Source: Pseudomonadota bacterium (GTDB taxonomy: Bacteria; Pseudomonadota; Gammaproteobacteria; Arenicellales; UBA868). From it: a stretch of DNA of 36,293 nucleotides. Location of the stretch: positions 1 to 36,293 of the forward strand of contig JAERSQ010000073.1 of assembly GCA_016845525.1 (NCBI GenBank), given 5' to 3'. The position numbers were made by a program, and so were the translations under genes. The notes beneath the pieces are model-generated. The model had not been told where the DNA came from. It searched no databases and saw only the letters and a program-made list of their open reading frames with translations. This document shows, piece by piece, positions 1-9,273 of the stretch. Every line of letters begins with the position of its first letter. Position 1 is the first letter of the stretch.

Positions 1-3000
1 AGCCCAACGCGATCAATGGTGCCGTCGAAAATCCGATTTCTTCGGCACCGAGCAGCGCCCCGATCACGACGTCGCGACCTGTCTTGATGCCGCCGTCTGT
101 CTGGAGGGTCACTCGACTACGAAGATCATTCATCACCAGGGTCTGGTGGGTTTCTGCAAGACCCAATTCCCAGGGCAACCCCGCGTGCTTGATACTGGTC
201 AGCGGGGAAGCGCCAGTGCCCCCGGTATCTCCGGCAATGAGAATATGATCGGCATGGGCCTTCGCCACACCTGCCGCAATCGTTCCTACGCCCACCTCAG
301 CGACCAATTTCACGCTGACACGCGCCTTAGGATTCGCATTTTTTAGGTCATAAATCAGCTGGGCCAGATCTTCGATCGAATAGATGTCATGATGCGGCGG
401 CGGGCTGATCAATCCCACACCGGGCGTGGAATATCGAATTCGCGCAATGGTTCCGTCTACCTTGGTGCCGGGCAGTTCGCCCCCCTCTCCCGGCTTGGCG
501 CCCTGGGAGATTTTGATCTGGATCTCGTCGGCGTTGGCGAGGTACCAGGCGGTCACACCAAACCGGCCTGAAGCTACCTGTTTGATTGCTGAACGTTTGA
601 GATCACCATTCGCCATAGGCTTGAAGCGCTCTGGATCCTCGCCCCCCTCGCCCGTATTGCTTTTTCCGCCGAGGCGATTCATCGCCACGGCAAGCGTCTC
701 GTGTGCCTCAGGCGAAATGGACCCAAAACTCATCGCCCCCGTACAAAACCGCTTAACCAATTCGGCAGCCGGCTCCACTTCCCCCAGCGGCACGGATGGC
801 CCTGCTACGCCTTCACGCAGCGACATCAGGCCGCGAAGCGTGCAACGGCCGCTCGATTCTGAATTGATGAGGTCGGAGAATTCTCGGTAGGCCTCCTGGC
901 TGTTTTGTCCGGAGGCACGCTGCAAGCTGGAAATCGCGCGCGGCTCCCAGGCATGCTTGCGTCCGCCTGCCCGCCAGTGATATTCACCCGGATTGGGCAG
1001 CGTCACCACGTTATCCCGGGGCATCTTGGGAAAACCCAAGTCATGGCGGCGGAGTATTTCCTCAGCCAATACCTCAAAGCCCACACCCTCAAGGCGGCTT
1101 GCCGTATCGGTAAAGCACAGGGAGATCACATCACTGTGCACGCCAACGGCCTCAAAAATCTGGGCGCCCTTATAGGACTGCAGGGTTGAGATACCCATTT
1201 TGCCCATCACCTTGAGCATTCCTTTTGCGACGCCCTTGCGGTAGGCGGCCACGACAGCGGCGTCAGTCGCCAATGCCTCGCCAATAAGCTTGTGATCCTG
1301 ACGAGCCTGCCATAACGCCTCCAGCGCGAGATACGGGTTGATCGCGTCAACGCCAAAGCCGATGAGCAGGCAATGATGGTGGACTTCGCTGGCCTCTGCG
1401 GTTTCGACCACAAGCGCAAGACGGGTCCGTTTGGCGCAGCGGACCAGATGCTGGTGTACCGCACCCGCGGCAAGCAGCATACTGATTGCTGGACGATCGG
1501 CAGTCACTGCACGATCGGACAGGATGACGACGCTGGTGTTGGCATCCGCTGCGGCTTCCGCTTCTGCGCAGATGCGCTGCAGTGCCGGCACCAGCCCTTC
1601 GGCTCCAGAAGCCCGGTCAAATGTGACATCAATAATCTGACTGCGCCAACCGCGATGATCCAGGGTCTTGAGCGCAGCGGTTTCATCGTGCGTCAGGATG
1701 GGATGAGGCACTCTCAGTCGATGACAGTGCGCCGCCGACGTCTCGAGCAGGTTCTGCTCGGGACCGATGAAACACTCCAGCGACATAATCACATCCTCAC
1801 GAATCGAGTCGATCGCGGGATTGGTGACTTGCGCAAACAGTTGTTTGAAATAATCGTAGGTCAGTCGGGGCTGATCGGAAAGACAGGCGAGCGCAGAATC
1901 ATTACCCATCGACCCCACAGGATCCCGCTCTTCATGCACCAGGGGAATCAGCATGAAGTCGAGGCTCTCCCGTGTATAGCCAAAAGCGCGCATACGGGGT
2001 ATCAGGGACTCGGAATCGAGGCCAGGGACCTGCGACGGCACCACCAGGTCCGACAGTTCAATACGCTCTTGCTTGAGCCAGGTCCTGTAAGGACGCCGCT
2101 GCGCCAGGCTCGCCTTGACGTCAGCATCCGGTATCAACGCGCCTTTATCAAAGTCGATAAGAAACATCCGCCCCGGCTGAAGACGACCCTTTTCGACGAT
2201 TTCATCAGGCGCCAGATCCAATACGCCGACCTCACTCGCCATGACGACACGATCATCCCTGGTAACGTAATAACGACTGGGTCTCAATCCGTTGCGGTCC
2301 AGCACGGCGCCGATACACCGTCCGTCGGTGAAAGTCACCGACGAAGGACCGTCCCAAGGCTCCATCATCGCAGAGTGATATTCATAAAACGCGCGCTTGG
2401 CCGAATCCATCGACTCGTGTTTCTGCCACGCTTCGGGAATCATCATGAGAATAGATTCCGGCAGGGATCGCCCCGTTCTCAACAGAAATTCCAGCGCATT
2501 ATCCAACCCGCTGGTATCCGAACAGTCAGGCTCAATAACCGGGAACAAAGAAGACAGGTCATCCCCGAATTCGTCACTGTGCATCGCGCCTTCACGGGCC
2601 TGCATCCAGTTGCGGTTACCCCTGAAGGTATTGATCTCGCCATTGTGGGCAATCAGCCGCATCGGGTGTGCCCGGTCCCAACTGGGGAAGGTGTTAGTCG
2701 AAAAGCGGGCATGCACCATCGCGAGATGGCTCATATAGTCCGGTGCCTTCAGATCCGGAAAGTAATCCATCAACTGCACGGTGCGCAGCATCCCTTTATA
2801 GATCATGACCCGACTGGAGAGTGAACAGATATAAAACATCTTTGCCTGCGAGAGAGCAGCGTGCGTGCGCAATTTGTGACTCGCTGCTTTGCGGATCAGG
2901 AATAACTGTCGCTCAAACGCATCCTGATCCAAACCGGGTGCGGCACCAACGAGCAAGTGCTCGCTGTGCGGTTCGGTCAGTCTCGCCGCGGCACCCAGAT

Positions 3001-3472
3001 CAGCCTCGTCCGGCGCGACGGGGACGACACGCCAGCCGATTAATTGCTGACCGTGCTCAGCCACGAGCGATTCAACTTCGTTTTTGCACAATGACCGTTC
3101 TTTGGCATCGCGAGGCAAAAAGACCAGTCCGACCCCCAGCATGCCGCGCGCAGGCAGCTCAACCCCGAGCTCCAGAGGAACCACACGCGCAAGAAACTCA
3201 TAAGGCAATGCGGTCAGCATACCTGCTCCATCACCACTGTTGGGCTGTGCCCCTACGCCGGCCCGGTGCTCCATGCTCTTGAGAACTGCATAGGCGTCAT
3301 CGACGATTGCACGGCTGGGAACGCCTTTGATATGTGCAACCAACCCGACACCACAACTGTCGTGCTCGTAGGCGGGGTCATACAGACCACGCCGCTGGCG
3401 GGTCGTTGTCTTCAAAGCGTTCATAAAGTCAGGAGGGTTACCGACAGTTGCCAATTGAGTGTCGCGAGACAT
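1..3472 (-). CDS. gltB: Glutamate synthase (GOGAT) large subunit, partial (3' end outside window)
   Basis: The minus strand reads open from an ATG at 3472 to the window edge, giving about 1157 of the roughly 1480-1500 residues usual for GltB. The N-terminus holds the class II glutamine amidotransferase: after a 39-residue propeptide comes Cys40 in [14 protein letters not shown], the expected N-terminal nucleophile after processing. Further glutaminase motifs are [27 protein letters not shown] and AHNGEINT. The central domain follows, then the start of the FMN/2-oxoglutarate synthase domain ([43 protein letters not shown]). The missing C-terminus should carry the 3Fe-4S ligands and the GXGXG domain. 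The enzyme makes two glutamates from glutamine and 2-oxoglutarate, together with GltD. GGGGA lies three bases before the chosen ATG; an in-frame Met17 has no ribosome site. The gene has its own promoter, so it is probably not only co-transcribed with aroB. Confidence 0.97.
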   Translation of the reverse strand, partial: MSRDTQLATVGNPPDFMNALKTTTRQRRGLYDPAYEHDSCGVGLVAHIKGVPSRAIVDDAYAVLKSMEHRAGVGAQPNSGDGAGMLTALPYEFLARVVPLELGVELPARGMLGVGLVFLPRDAKERSLCKNEVESLVAEHGQQLIGWRVVPVAPDEADLGAAARLTEPHSEHLLVGAAPGLDQDAFERQLFLIRKAASHKLRTHAALSQAKMFYICSLSSRVMIYKGMLRTVQLMDYFPDLKAPDYMSHLAMVHARFSTNTFPSWDRAHPMRLIAHNGEINTFRGNRNWMQAREGAMHSDEFGDDLSSLFPVIEPDCSDTSGLDNALEFLLRTGRSLPESILMMIPEAWQKHESMDSAKRAFYEYHSAMMEPWDGPSSVTFTDGRCIGAVLDRNGLRPSRYYVTRDDRVVMASEVGVLDLAPDEIVEKGRLQPGRMFLIDFDKGALIPDADVKASLAQRRPYRTWLKQERIELSDLVVPSQVPGLDSESLIPRMRAFGYTRESLDFMLIPLVHEERDPVGSMGNDSALACLSDQPRLTYDYFKQLFAQVTNPAIDSIREDVIMSLECFIGPEQNLLETSAAHCHRLRVPHPILTHDETAALKTLDHRGWRSQIIDVTFDRASGAEGLVPALQRICAEAEAAADANTSVVILSDRAVTADRPAISMLLAAGAVHQHLVRCAKRTRLALVVETAEASEVHHHCLLIGFGVDAINPYLALEALWQARQDHKLIGEALATDAAVVAAYRKGVAKGMLKVMGKMGISTLQSYKGAQIFEAVGVHSDVISLCFTDTASRLEGVGFEVLAEEILRRHDLGFPKMPRDNVVTLPNPGEYHWRAGGRKHAWEPRAISSLQRASGQNSQEAYREFSDLINSESSGRCTLRGLMSLREGVAGPSVPLGEVEPAAELVKRFCTGAMSFGSISPEAHETLAVAMNRLGGKSNTGEGGEDPERFKPMANGDLKRSAIKQVASGRFGVTAWYLANADEIQIKISQGAKPGEGGELPGTKVDGTIARIRYSTPGVGLISPPPHHDIYSIEDLAQLIYDLKNANPKARVSVKLVAEVGVGTIAAGVAKAHADHILIAGDTGGTGASPLTSIKHAGLPWELGLAETHQTLVMNDLRSRVTLQTDGGIKTGRDVVIGALLGAEEIGFSTAPLIALG

Positions 3473-3576
3473 TAATCCCCGAAGCGCGATTAAGAGGCGA
3501 AAAACGGAAGCGGACTTGGAACTCGTCAACAGGCGGGTGCCGCTCCCGAACCACACCTGGGCGCGACGGCCGAATG

Positions 3577-3605
3577 AGTATACCGACAGAGGTACACCGC
3601 TTCAA
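3577..3605 (-). promoter_or_regulatory. Sigma70-type promoter for gltB
   Basis: On the minus strand TTGAAG (3605-3600) and TATACT (3582-3577) are separated by exactly 17 bases, a good match to -35/-10 elements. It lies in the gap between aroB and gltB and predicts a transcript start near 3570, with a 5' leader of about 100 bases before the gltB ATG. I saw no convincing riboswitch or terminator in that leader. Confidence 0.7.
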
Positions 3606-3685
3606 ACGGTAAAGATTTATGGTCGGAAAGAATACTGCTTATGGAAAAGAGCTTGCCCCGCAATGGTGCACTTCTGCTAACGGCT

Positions 3686-4765
3686 TTACGCGTTGAATTC
3701 GTCTAGCACCTCAGCCAGCAATGGGTCAGGGTAATCTGAAGTCAGTGATGCCTGACCAATCTCATTCAACAGCACCAGACGGATTCGCCCGCCGCTGACT
3801 TTTTTGTCAACGATCATGTGTTTCATGAAATCGTTAGCCGACATTGCAGCAGGTGGCGTGACAGGCAGGCCCGCCCGTTTCACCAGATCACGTACACGAT
3901 CAACGTCCTCGACCTCAAGCCAACCCATCTTCTGAGACATGGTCGCTGCCATCACCATCCCAACCGCCACCGCTTCGCCATGCAGCCAGCCGACATAGTC
4001 TGTTGCCGCTTCAATCGCGTGACCAAAAGTATGTCCCAGGTTCAGCAATGCTCTTTCACCCGCCTCCCTTTCGTCATTGGCTACCACCTGCGCCTTGTGG
4101 CGGCAGGATTCCAGAATCACGAACTCGAGCGCGTCATCTTCGTAACCCAGCAGTCGCTCGATATTCTCTTCAAGCCAGATGAAAAATGTCCGGTCCCGAA
4201 TGAGGCCGTACTTAATGATCTCCGCGATGCCCGCTGCCAATTGACGGGGATCCAGGGTGGCCAGTGTCCCGGTATCGGAAACCACGCACGCAGGCTGATG
4301 AAACGCCCCGATCATGTTTTTCCCTTGCGGATGGTTGACGGCCGTCTTGCCGCCGACAGACGAATCGACCTGTGCCAGCAGTGTCGTGGGCAGTTGAATA
4401 AAGGGAATACCGCGTTGGTAGCACGCAGCAGCGAATCCAACCACATCGCCGATCACTCCACCACCGAGCGCGATCAGGGTGGCGGCGCGGCTGCAGCGAT
4501 TCTCCAGCAGGGTGTCGAAGATGCGCTGTAGGGTATCAAGATTCTTGAACTGCTCTCCATCGGGAAGCACCTGACAGATAAGGCGGCGGTCTTTGAGCGA
4601 CGTAGTGACCTGATCGAGGTACAGAGGCGCGATCGTCTCGTTGGTGACGACGACGACCTCATCACCGGCGAGATAGGGGGCGAGTACTGCTTCGTCTCTC
4701 AGCAACCCGTTCCCGACCATGATCGGGTAACTTCGGTTGCCGAGTTCAACGTTCAGCGTTGCCAA
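3686..4765 (-). CDS. aroB: 3-dehydroquinate synthase
   Basis: This 359-residue protein has the usual family length and catalyses step two of the shikimate pathway, DAHP to 3-dehydroquinate, with NAD+ and a divalent metal. The glycine-rich NAD site GGGVIGDVVGFAA spans about residues 101-113, and VGGKTAVNHPQGKN follows at about 137-150. Metal ligands can be placed at Glu182 (GIAEIIKYG), His245 (LNLGHTFGHA) and His262 (LHGEAVAVGM), each two positions from the E. coli numbering I remember (184/247/264). The start codon is TTG, overlapping the end of aroK by 13 bases; no ATG start fits the conserved N-terminus (TLNVELGNRSYPI). It is the last gene of the pil-aroK-aroB operon. The SPOR-domain gene often found after aroB is absent. 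Confidence 0.97.
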   Translation of the reverse strand: MATLNVELGNRSYPIMVGNGLLRDEAVLAPYLAGDEVVVVTNETIAPLYLDQVTTSLKDRRLICQVLPDGEQFKNLDTLQRIFDTLLENRCSRAATLIALGGGVIGDVVGFAAACYQRGIPFIQLPTTLLAQVDSSVGGKTAVNHPQGKNMIGAFHQPACVVSDTGTLATLDPRQLAAGIAEIIKYGLIRDRTFFIWLEENIERLLGYEDDALEFVILESCRHKAQVVANDEREAGERALLNLGHTFGHAIEAATDYVGWLHGEAVAVGMVMAATMSQKMGWLEVEDVDRVRDLVKRAGLPVTPPAAMSANDFMKHMIVDKKVSGGRIRLVLLNEIGQASLTSDYPDPLLAEVLDEFNA

Positions 4766-5283
4766 CGTTTGCGAATCTCTGCGCAGATATCCCGTGCGAC
4801 GGCATGCGGCGAGCGGGAGTCCGTCTCAAAAACAATATCCGCTTCAGCACGATAGAGAGGATCTCGCTCAAGCATCAACGTCTCGAGCACCTCACGCGGA
4901 TCAGCGCCGGTATTCAGAAGCGGGCGATTTTTGCTGGAACGGGTCCGCTCTACCAGCATCTCCAGCGTCGCATGCAGGTAGATCACGAGACCGTTATGCC
5001 GCATCGCCTTGCGAACATCCTCCCGCGTAACCGCCCCGCCGCCGGTCGCCAGGACAATATTCGTCCGCTTCACCAGTTCAAAGATCTCCTTGGCTTCGCG
5101 CTCACGAAATCCCGCCTCACCTTCGATATCAAAAATGGTGCTGATGCTAACGCCGGTGCGCTCCTCAATCTGCTGATCGGAATCGACAAACTCCATCCCA
5201 AGACTTTTGGCAAGAGAGCGGCCCACCGTGGTCTTGCCCACGCCCATGGGGCCTACGAGATAAATATTACTTGCAGAGATCAT
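4753..5283 (-). CDS. aroK: Shikimate kinase
   Basis: A 176-residue P-loop kinase that phosphorylates shikimate to shikimate 3-phosphate with ATP, step five of the chorismate pathway. The Walker A motif GPMGVGKTTVGR begins near residue 11. The shikimate-binding acidic motif is DSDQQIEE, followed by the GEAGFREREAKE arginine segment, the ATGGGAV loop, and the lid arginine in SSKNRPLL. The ATG start at 5283 gives the typical N-terminus with the P-loop close to the start. It lies 47 bases after pilQ and overlaps aroB by 13 bases, so translation of aroK and aroB is probably coupled. Confidence 0.96.
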   Translation of the reverse strand: MISASNIYLVGPMGVGKTTVGRSLAKSLGMEFVDSDQQIEERTGVSISTIFDIEGEAGFREREAKEIFELVKRTNIVLATGGGAVTREDVRKAMRHNGLVIYLHATLEMLVERTRSSKNRPLLNTGADPREVLETLMLERDPLYRAEADIVFETDSRSPHAVARDICAEIRKRWQR

Positions 5284-5330
5284 GAAACCGGGTCGATTGA
5301 GTCCTAAAGCAACTTCCCGCCAGCCTGCGC

Positions 5331-7505
5331 CTAGCCGGCGGTCAGGACGGGATTGATGATTCTTGGCGTAAGGAAAATCAGCAGTTCCTGCCGATTATCG
5401 AGGATTCCCTTGGTTCTGAAAAGCGGGCCGAGCACAGGCAGGTCTCCCAGCACCGGCACCTTCGATACACTTTCAGAAGTCTGCTGGGTATAGATACCCC
5501 CCAGGACAATGGTTTCCCCGTTATCCAGAAGTACCTGGGTCCGGACCTGAAGGGTGTTGATATTTTCCTCTGTGGGCGAGACAAACGAGTCCTTGGTCAC
5601 GAAGACATCCAGAATGACGCGATCGTCCGGCGTGATCTGCGGCGTGACGGTCAGCCCCAATACCGCCTTTTTCGTGACGACGGTTCCCTCGCCCAGGGTA
5701 TTGGTCGTAAAAATACGCTCCTGACCCTGCTCGATATGGGCTTCCTGCTTGTCCGCCGTAAGCAGCCTCGGATTGGCCACGATCTTGCCGTTGCCTTCAG
5801 CCTCAAGCGCAGAAATTTCAAGATCGATCAGCGAGGCCCACCCTGCACCCGCCTTGGCCAGGGTAAAAGCATACGACGCCGGAGAAACCGAACCGATGCC
5901 CTGGGCCGGCAGGTTAACCCCCAGAGATCCATCTCCGCTGGAACTGATGCCATCATTGCGCACCGTCGCAGTATTGGCGAGTGATCCCGAACCCATCATC
6001 GATCCCAGGTCCGTATTGCTGTTGATTCCGGTGAGACCAAGCTTTACACCGATATTGCGGCTGAAATCTTCGTTGGCCTCCACGATTCTGGTCTCGATCA
6101 GCACCTGCTTTACAGGACGATCCAGTTCACTGATGAGTTCACGGATCTCGCGGATTTTCTGCGCCGTATCCTGAATCAGCAAAGAGTTGGTCCGCTCGTC
6201 TACAGTCACACTGCCCCGATCGGACAGCAGTCGATTTTCCTCGGTCTGAACTTCAGCCACGGAGACACTGCCGAACATGGATTGCTGGACACTGGGCTCA
6301 ATGGCACGCACCGACTTGAGCAGATTCGCAATATCTTCCGCCTTGGCATAGTTGATCTGAATAAGGTCGGACACCAGTGGCTCAAGTTCGCTGACCTGAC
6401 GCGACGCCTCCAGCACCAGACGTTCCTGATTGGCAATTTCCTCCGCAGGCGCAATCCAGACCACATTGCCCTGCTGACGTCGGGCAAGACCTTTGGTCTG
6501 CATGATCGTGTCAAGCGCCTGATCCCAGGGAACATCCTTCAATCGAAGACTCATGTCTCCCGCAACAGAATCACTGATGACGAAATTCAGATTGGTCTCG
6601 TTGGCAATCTGCTGCAGCGCGCTACGGACCGGAATATTCTGAAAGTCGAAACTGATCATCTTGCCGCTGTACGCGATCGCCTGATCACCCTCCCCAGAGA
6701 CCGGCTTAAGAGACACATCAAGGGTAAAGCGTTTTCCGGACTGGACTGAAGTGAACTCGAACTTGCCCCGCGGCACCACAACAACCCGGGCGCCGCTGTC
6801 CGTTGCAAACGCATCGATAAACTGAACCGGCGTTGCAAAATCGATCACGTCCAGCCTTTGCACAAGCGCCTCGTCGAGCAGACCGCCTGAGATATCCAGC
6901 ACCACTTCTCCCAGGTGTTCATGCACATCCACCAGCGCCTGCTCGCTGTCAAACTCGAGAATGACCCGGCCGGCGCCTTCGGGCGTGCGCCGAAAGTCAA
7001 TTAATCCGATCCGAGTGAAATTCTGGCCCGTCTGCGCTATTGGGTCTTCGGATATGTCGTCATCAGCACCGTCACCTGAACCGGCAATCACCGGATCCAT
7101 CACCAGGGTCAGTCTGTTATCAGTCACCTCGGACACAAACCCGACCGCGGAAATCAGGTTAATCACCATTCTCGAGCGCTCCTCGTCCTGGGCAATCATG
7201 ATGCTCTCGATTGCGCCTCGTCCCACATCAATCATCGAGGACTCAAGTTGTGACCGGACACCAAAGAAATCCAGGACAATACGGTCCGGAGCACTTGTTC
7301 GGAACACCCGGGGCGACGGCAGCGCGGTCGAGGAGTAGATATCGATCTGCAGTCGACCTCCAGAAAGGCTGGCGTGATCTATACGGGTAATGGTCGGCCC
7401 ATCGTCAGCCAAAACGGGTGTCCCGACTAAGCCCAGCAAAGCCACAAGCCCCCACAGAATCCATTTTTTCCTGAGGCGATTGAAAGACAGTAAGGAGTGC
7501 ATCAT
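5331..7505 (-). CDS. pilQ: Type IV pilus outer-membrane secretin PilQ
   Basis: A 724-residue secretin that forms the outer-membrane channel through which type IV pili extend. A signal peptide (KKWILWGLVALLGLVG, cleavage likely after VLA33) leads into two beta-rich AMIN-like regions (about 38-138 and 162-268), which in this family bind peptidoglycan. Next come the STN/N0 domain (FDFQNIPVRSALQQIANE, about 287-352), the N1 secretin domain (LIQINYAKAEDIANLLKSV, from about 381), and the C-terminal secretin domain with NGKIVANPRLLT, VTPQITPDDRVILDV, VPVLGDLPVLGPLFR and ELLIFLTPRIIN. The gene starts with two adjacent ATG codons (7505 or 7502) and lacks a strong ribosome site. PilP, encoded 27 bases upstream, is its known periplasmic partner. 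Confidence 0.97.
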   Translation of the reverse strand: MMHSLLSFNRLRKKWILWGLVALLGLVGTPVLADDGPTITRIDHASLSGGRLQIDIYSSTALPSPRVFRTSAPDRIVLDFFGVRSQLESSMIDVGRGAIESIMIAQDEERSRMVINLISAVGFVSEVTDNRLTLVMDPVIAGSGDGADDDISEDPIAQTGQNFTRIGLIDFRRTPEGAGRVILEFDSEQALVDVHEHLGEVVLDISGGLLDEALVQRLDVIDFATPVQFIDAFATDSGARVVVVPRGKFEFTSVQSGKRFTLDVSLKPVSGEGDQAIAYSGKMISFDFQNIPVRSALQQIANETNLNFVISDSVAGDMSLRLKDVPWDQALDTIMQTKGLARRQQGNVVWIAPAEEIANQERLVLEASRQVSELEPLVSDLIQINYAKAEDIANLLKSVRAIEPSVQQSMFGSVSVAEVQTEENRLLSDRGSVTVDERTNSLLIQDTAQKIREIRELISELDRPVKQVLIETRIVEANEDFSRNIGVKLGLTGINSNTDLGSMMGSGSLANTATVRNDGISSSGDGSLGVNLPAQGIGSVSPASYAFTLAKAGAGWASLIDLEISALEAEGNGKIVANPRLLTADKQEAHIEQGQERIFTTNTLGEGTVVTKKAVLGLTVTPQITPDDRVILDVFVTKDSFVSPTEENINTLQVRTQVLLDNGETIVLGGIYTQQTSESVSKVPVLGDLPVLGPLFRTKGILDNRQELLIFLTPRIINPVLTAG

Positions 7506-7532
7506 GCTGAATTTACACCAGGTCAGGGGCCG

Positions 7533-8099
7533 TTATCTGCCCGAACGCATTTGACTTGGACGAAGCTCCCATCGACCCGAGACACCCTGATAGCGTTCCT
7601 CGATCTCGAGTACGCCCTCTGACGAGTCAATGGCAATAATCTTGCCGTTATTCTGGCCCAGATAGGAACCCACCATGACGCGGTGGATTTCCCCATCGGG
7701 AGCACTGACGAGCCCCCAGGTGTCGCCTTCCAGCTCCAGCGTACCCAGCATCTGCAACGCGTCCAGCGGGAACTGCTCCAGAAACTCTGGCGCCCGGTCG
7801 GCATCGGGTTCCAGGGGATCCAGCTCAGGTTCGGCTATCACCTGTGCTTGCGGCGTGCCGAATACATTGCTTCGCGCAAACGGATCCTGACTCGGGTCTG
7901 CTTGGTAGGTCACCGAGACCACGGGCACCTGCTCCGGCAACGGCTCCACCTTGGGTACCGTATCGCGATGGGTCGTTTCGACGAACTGCATAAGATCGCT
8001 CAACGTGCGCTCTTCCGCGCATCCCGTTACCGTCAACGCGATGATGACAAGCCACCCGATCCGTAATCGTGATCTGAACTCTCTGGTATCGGGCCGCAT
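7533..8099 (-). CDS. pilP: Type IV pilus inner-membrane lipoprotein PilP
   Basis: A 188-residue lipoprotein linking the inner-membrane PilM/N/O platform to the PilQ secretin. The N-terminus has a basic segment, a hydrophobic stretch (IGWLVIIALTV) and a lipobox VTGC with Cys27 as the lipidated residue. A proline-rich linker follows (about residues 50-105), then the C-terminal beta domain typical of PilP (LQMLGTLELEGDTWGLVSAPDGEIHRV, split around a VGSYLGQNNGKI turn). The start lies 3 bases after the pilO stop, with GGAGA 11 bases upstream. Length and gene position fit PilP. Confidence 0.94.
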   Translation of the reverse strand: MRPDTREFRSRLRIGWLVIIALTVTGCAEERTLSDLMQFVETTHRDTVPKVEPLPEQVPVVSVTYQADPSQDPFARSNVFGTPQAQVIAEPELDPLEPDADRAPEFLEQFPLDALQMLGTLELEGDTWGLVSAPDGEIHRVMVGSYLGQNNGKIIAIDSSEGVLEIEERYQGVSGRWELRPSQMRSGR

Positions 8100-8102
8100 G
8101 CT

Positions 8103-8687
8103 TTAGAGGTCTCCCGATAGATAACTATAGGTCTTAACAACCAAAGACGAGGTCAATACGCCTGCTTCATCGGCGGTAATCTCCATGTCCCCGACCGTGA
8201 CAATCCTCGGCATCTGCGCCAGGTCACTGATGAAGTTTGCCAACTGGTGATATCCACCTTTGACTTCCATCAGAATCGGAAGCGTGGAGTAAAAATCCCC
8301 CAGTTCCTGTTCCTGCGGATCGAACACGACGAACTCAAGCCCCTGCCGTGCGCCGGCTTCGGTGATCGCGATCAGCAAAGAGGGCACCTCGCTGCTGTCC
8401 GGCAATTGCTGCACCAGGTCTGCCAGCATGGTCTCTATCTCAACCATCTGGGCTCGATAGGCCGGCAAATTGACTACCATTCCTTTTTTGATCGTGAAGG
8501 TCCGTCGAAGCTCGGCTTCATGGGCCCGCTCATGCTCAAGGCTGAGCCGCTGGTCACGAATCAGAAACTGCCATCCGCCGGCGATGAGTGCCGCACATAC
8601 CAACAAAGACACGACGACCACAAACCAGGGCGGCCACTCTGCCGGATCATTGATATCTACACCTCGCAGATCAGCAAGCCAGCTCAT
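8103..8687 (-). CDS. pilO: Type IV pilus assembly protein PilO
   Basis: A 194-residue inner-membrane protein. It has a short cytoplasmic N-terminus (MSWLADLRGVDINDPAEW), one transmembrane helix (WFVVVVSLLVCAALIAGGW, about 20-38), a coiled-coil segment rich in Glu/Arg, and a ferredoxin-like periplasmic domain (LPILMEVKGGYHQLANFISDL). PilO pairs with PilN. The reading frame is open upstream to 8795, but the ATG at 8687 is the better start: GGAGA sits 8 bases before it and the protein then matches the family N-terminus. This leaves a 22-base gap after pilN rather than a long overlap. Confidence 0.93.
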   Translation of the reverse strand: MSWLADLRGVDINDPAEWPPWFVVVVSLLVCAALIAGGWQFLIRDQRLSLEHERAHEAELRRTFTIKKGMVVNLPAYRAQMVEIETMLADLVQQLPDSSEVPSLLIAITEAGARQGLEFVVFDPQEQELGDFYSTLPILMEVKGGYHQLANFISDLAQMPRIVTVGDMEITADEAGVLTSSLVVKTYSYLSGDL

Positions 8688-8709
8688 GGGTTCTGTCTCC
8701 AGCAATCTG

Positions 8710-9273
8710 TCATTGCTGACCCCCGGTTGCGGATCCATCTGTCTCTGGGCGCACCGAAGAAACCCACAGTTCGAATTCCTGCGTATCGCCAACATTGATC
8801 ACATTCAATTCAGGCTGATCGAATGACGGCGTGTTAGTTAACTGCTCCATCAGAGCCGAAATCCGTGAACTGGACTGAGCCATACCCGTCAGGCTGACGC
8901 CCTCCGGACTACGCTGTAATGATGAGAAGAAAATCCCTTCGGGGATGGTCGTCGCCAACTCAGTCATGCCCCGTACCAAGGTGACGCGCTCGGATTGCAA
9001 TTGACGAATAATGGCCATGCGGGTCAGGAGCGCTTCCTTGCGCTCCTCGATATCGTCGATCTCCTTAAGCTGCGCTTCCACCTGGGCAATAGCGTTAAGC
9101 AGATATTGATTTCGGCTTTGCTGATACTTGAGATCACGGTCTTGTGACCACCAGACACCGCTGAGGATGCCGACTGCGATCAGCACCAGTACTGCCGAAG
9201 TCGTAGCGGCGCGGCGCCGCTGACGTTGGCGACGCTCTTCGCGCCAAGGTAGCAGATTCACGCCCTGGTTCAT
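8710..9273 (-). CDS. pilN: Type IV pilus assembly protein PilN
   Basis: A 187-residue inner-membrane protein beginning with the cytoplasmic NLLPWREERR motif, the segment that binds PilM in characterised systems. A basic stretch (RQRQRRRAATTS), one transmembrane helix (AVLVLIAVGILSGVWW), a coiled coil and a periplasmic ferredoxin-like domain (IFFSSLQRSPEGVSLTG) follow. The start at 9273 is fixed by the PilM-binding motif and by a 4-base ATGA overlap with the pilM stop. The open frame continues upstream to 9441, but that part is pilM coding sequence. Confidence 0.95.
   Translation of the reverse strand: MNQGVNLLPWREERRQRQRRRAATTSAVLVLIAVGILSGVWWSQDRDLKYQQSRNQYLLNAIAQVEAQLKEIDDIEERKEALLTRMAIIRQLQSERVTLVRGMTELATTIPEGIFFSSLQRSPEGVSLTGMAQSSSRISALMEQLTNTPSFDQPELNVINVGDTQEFELWVSSVRPETDGSATGGQQ

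Noticed and set aside
1373-2824. Long plus-strand open frame of 483 codons
   Set aside because: It lies wholly antisense to gltB, whose protein is clearly conserved across this span. The plus-strand translation is rich in Arg, His and Gln with no recognisable domain, as expected for the mirror of a GC-rich gene.
3473-3570. Riboswitch or attenuator in the gltB leader
   Set aside because: Only weak partial pairings (CAGG/CCTG) and no T-tract; nothing resembling a glutamine-sensing RNA.
3818-4531. Plus-strand open frame of 237 codons opposite aroB
   Set aside because: aroB is intact with all metal ligands in the other strand; the antisense product has no family features or ribosome site.
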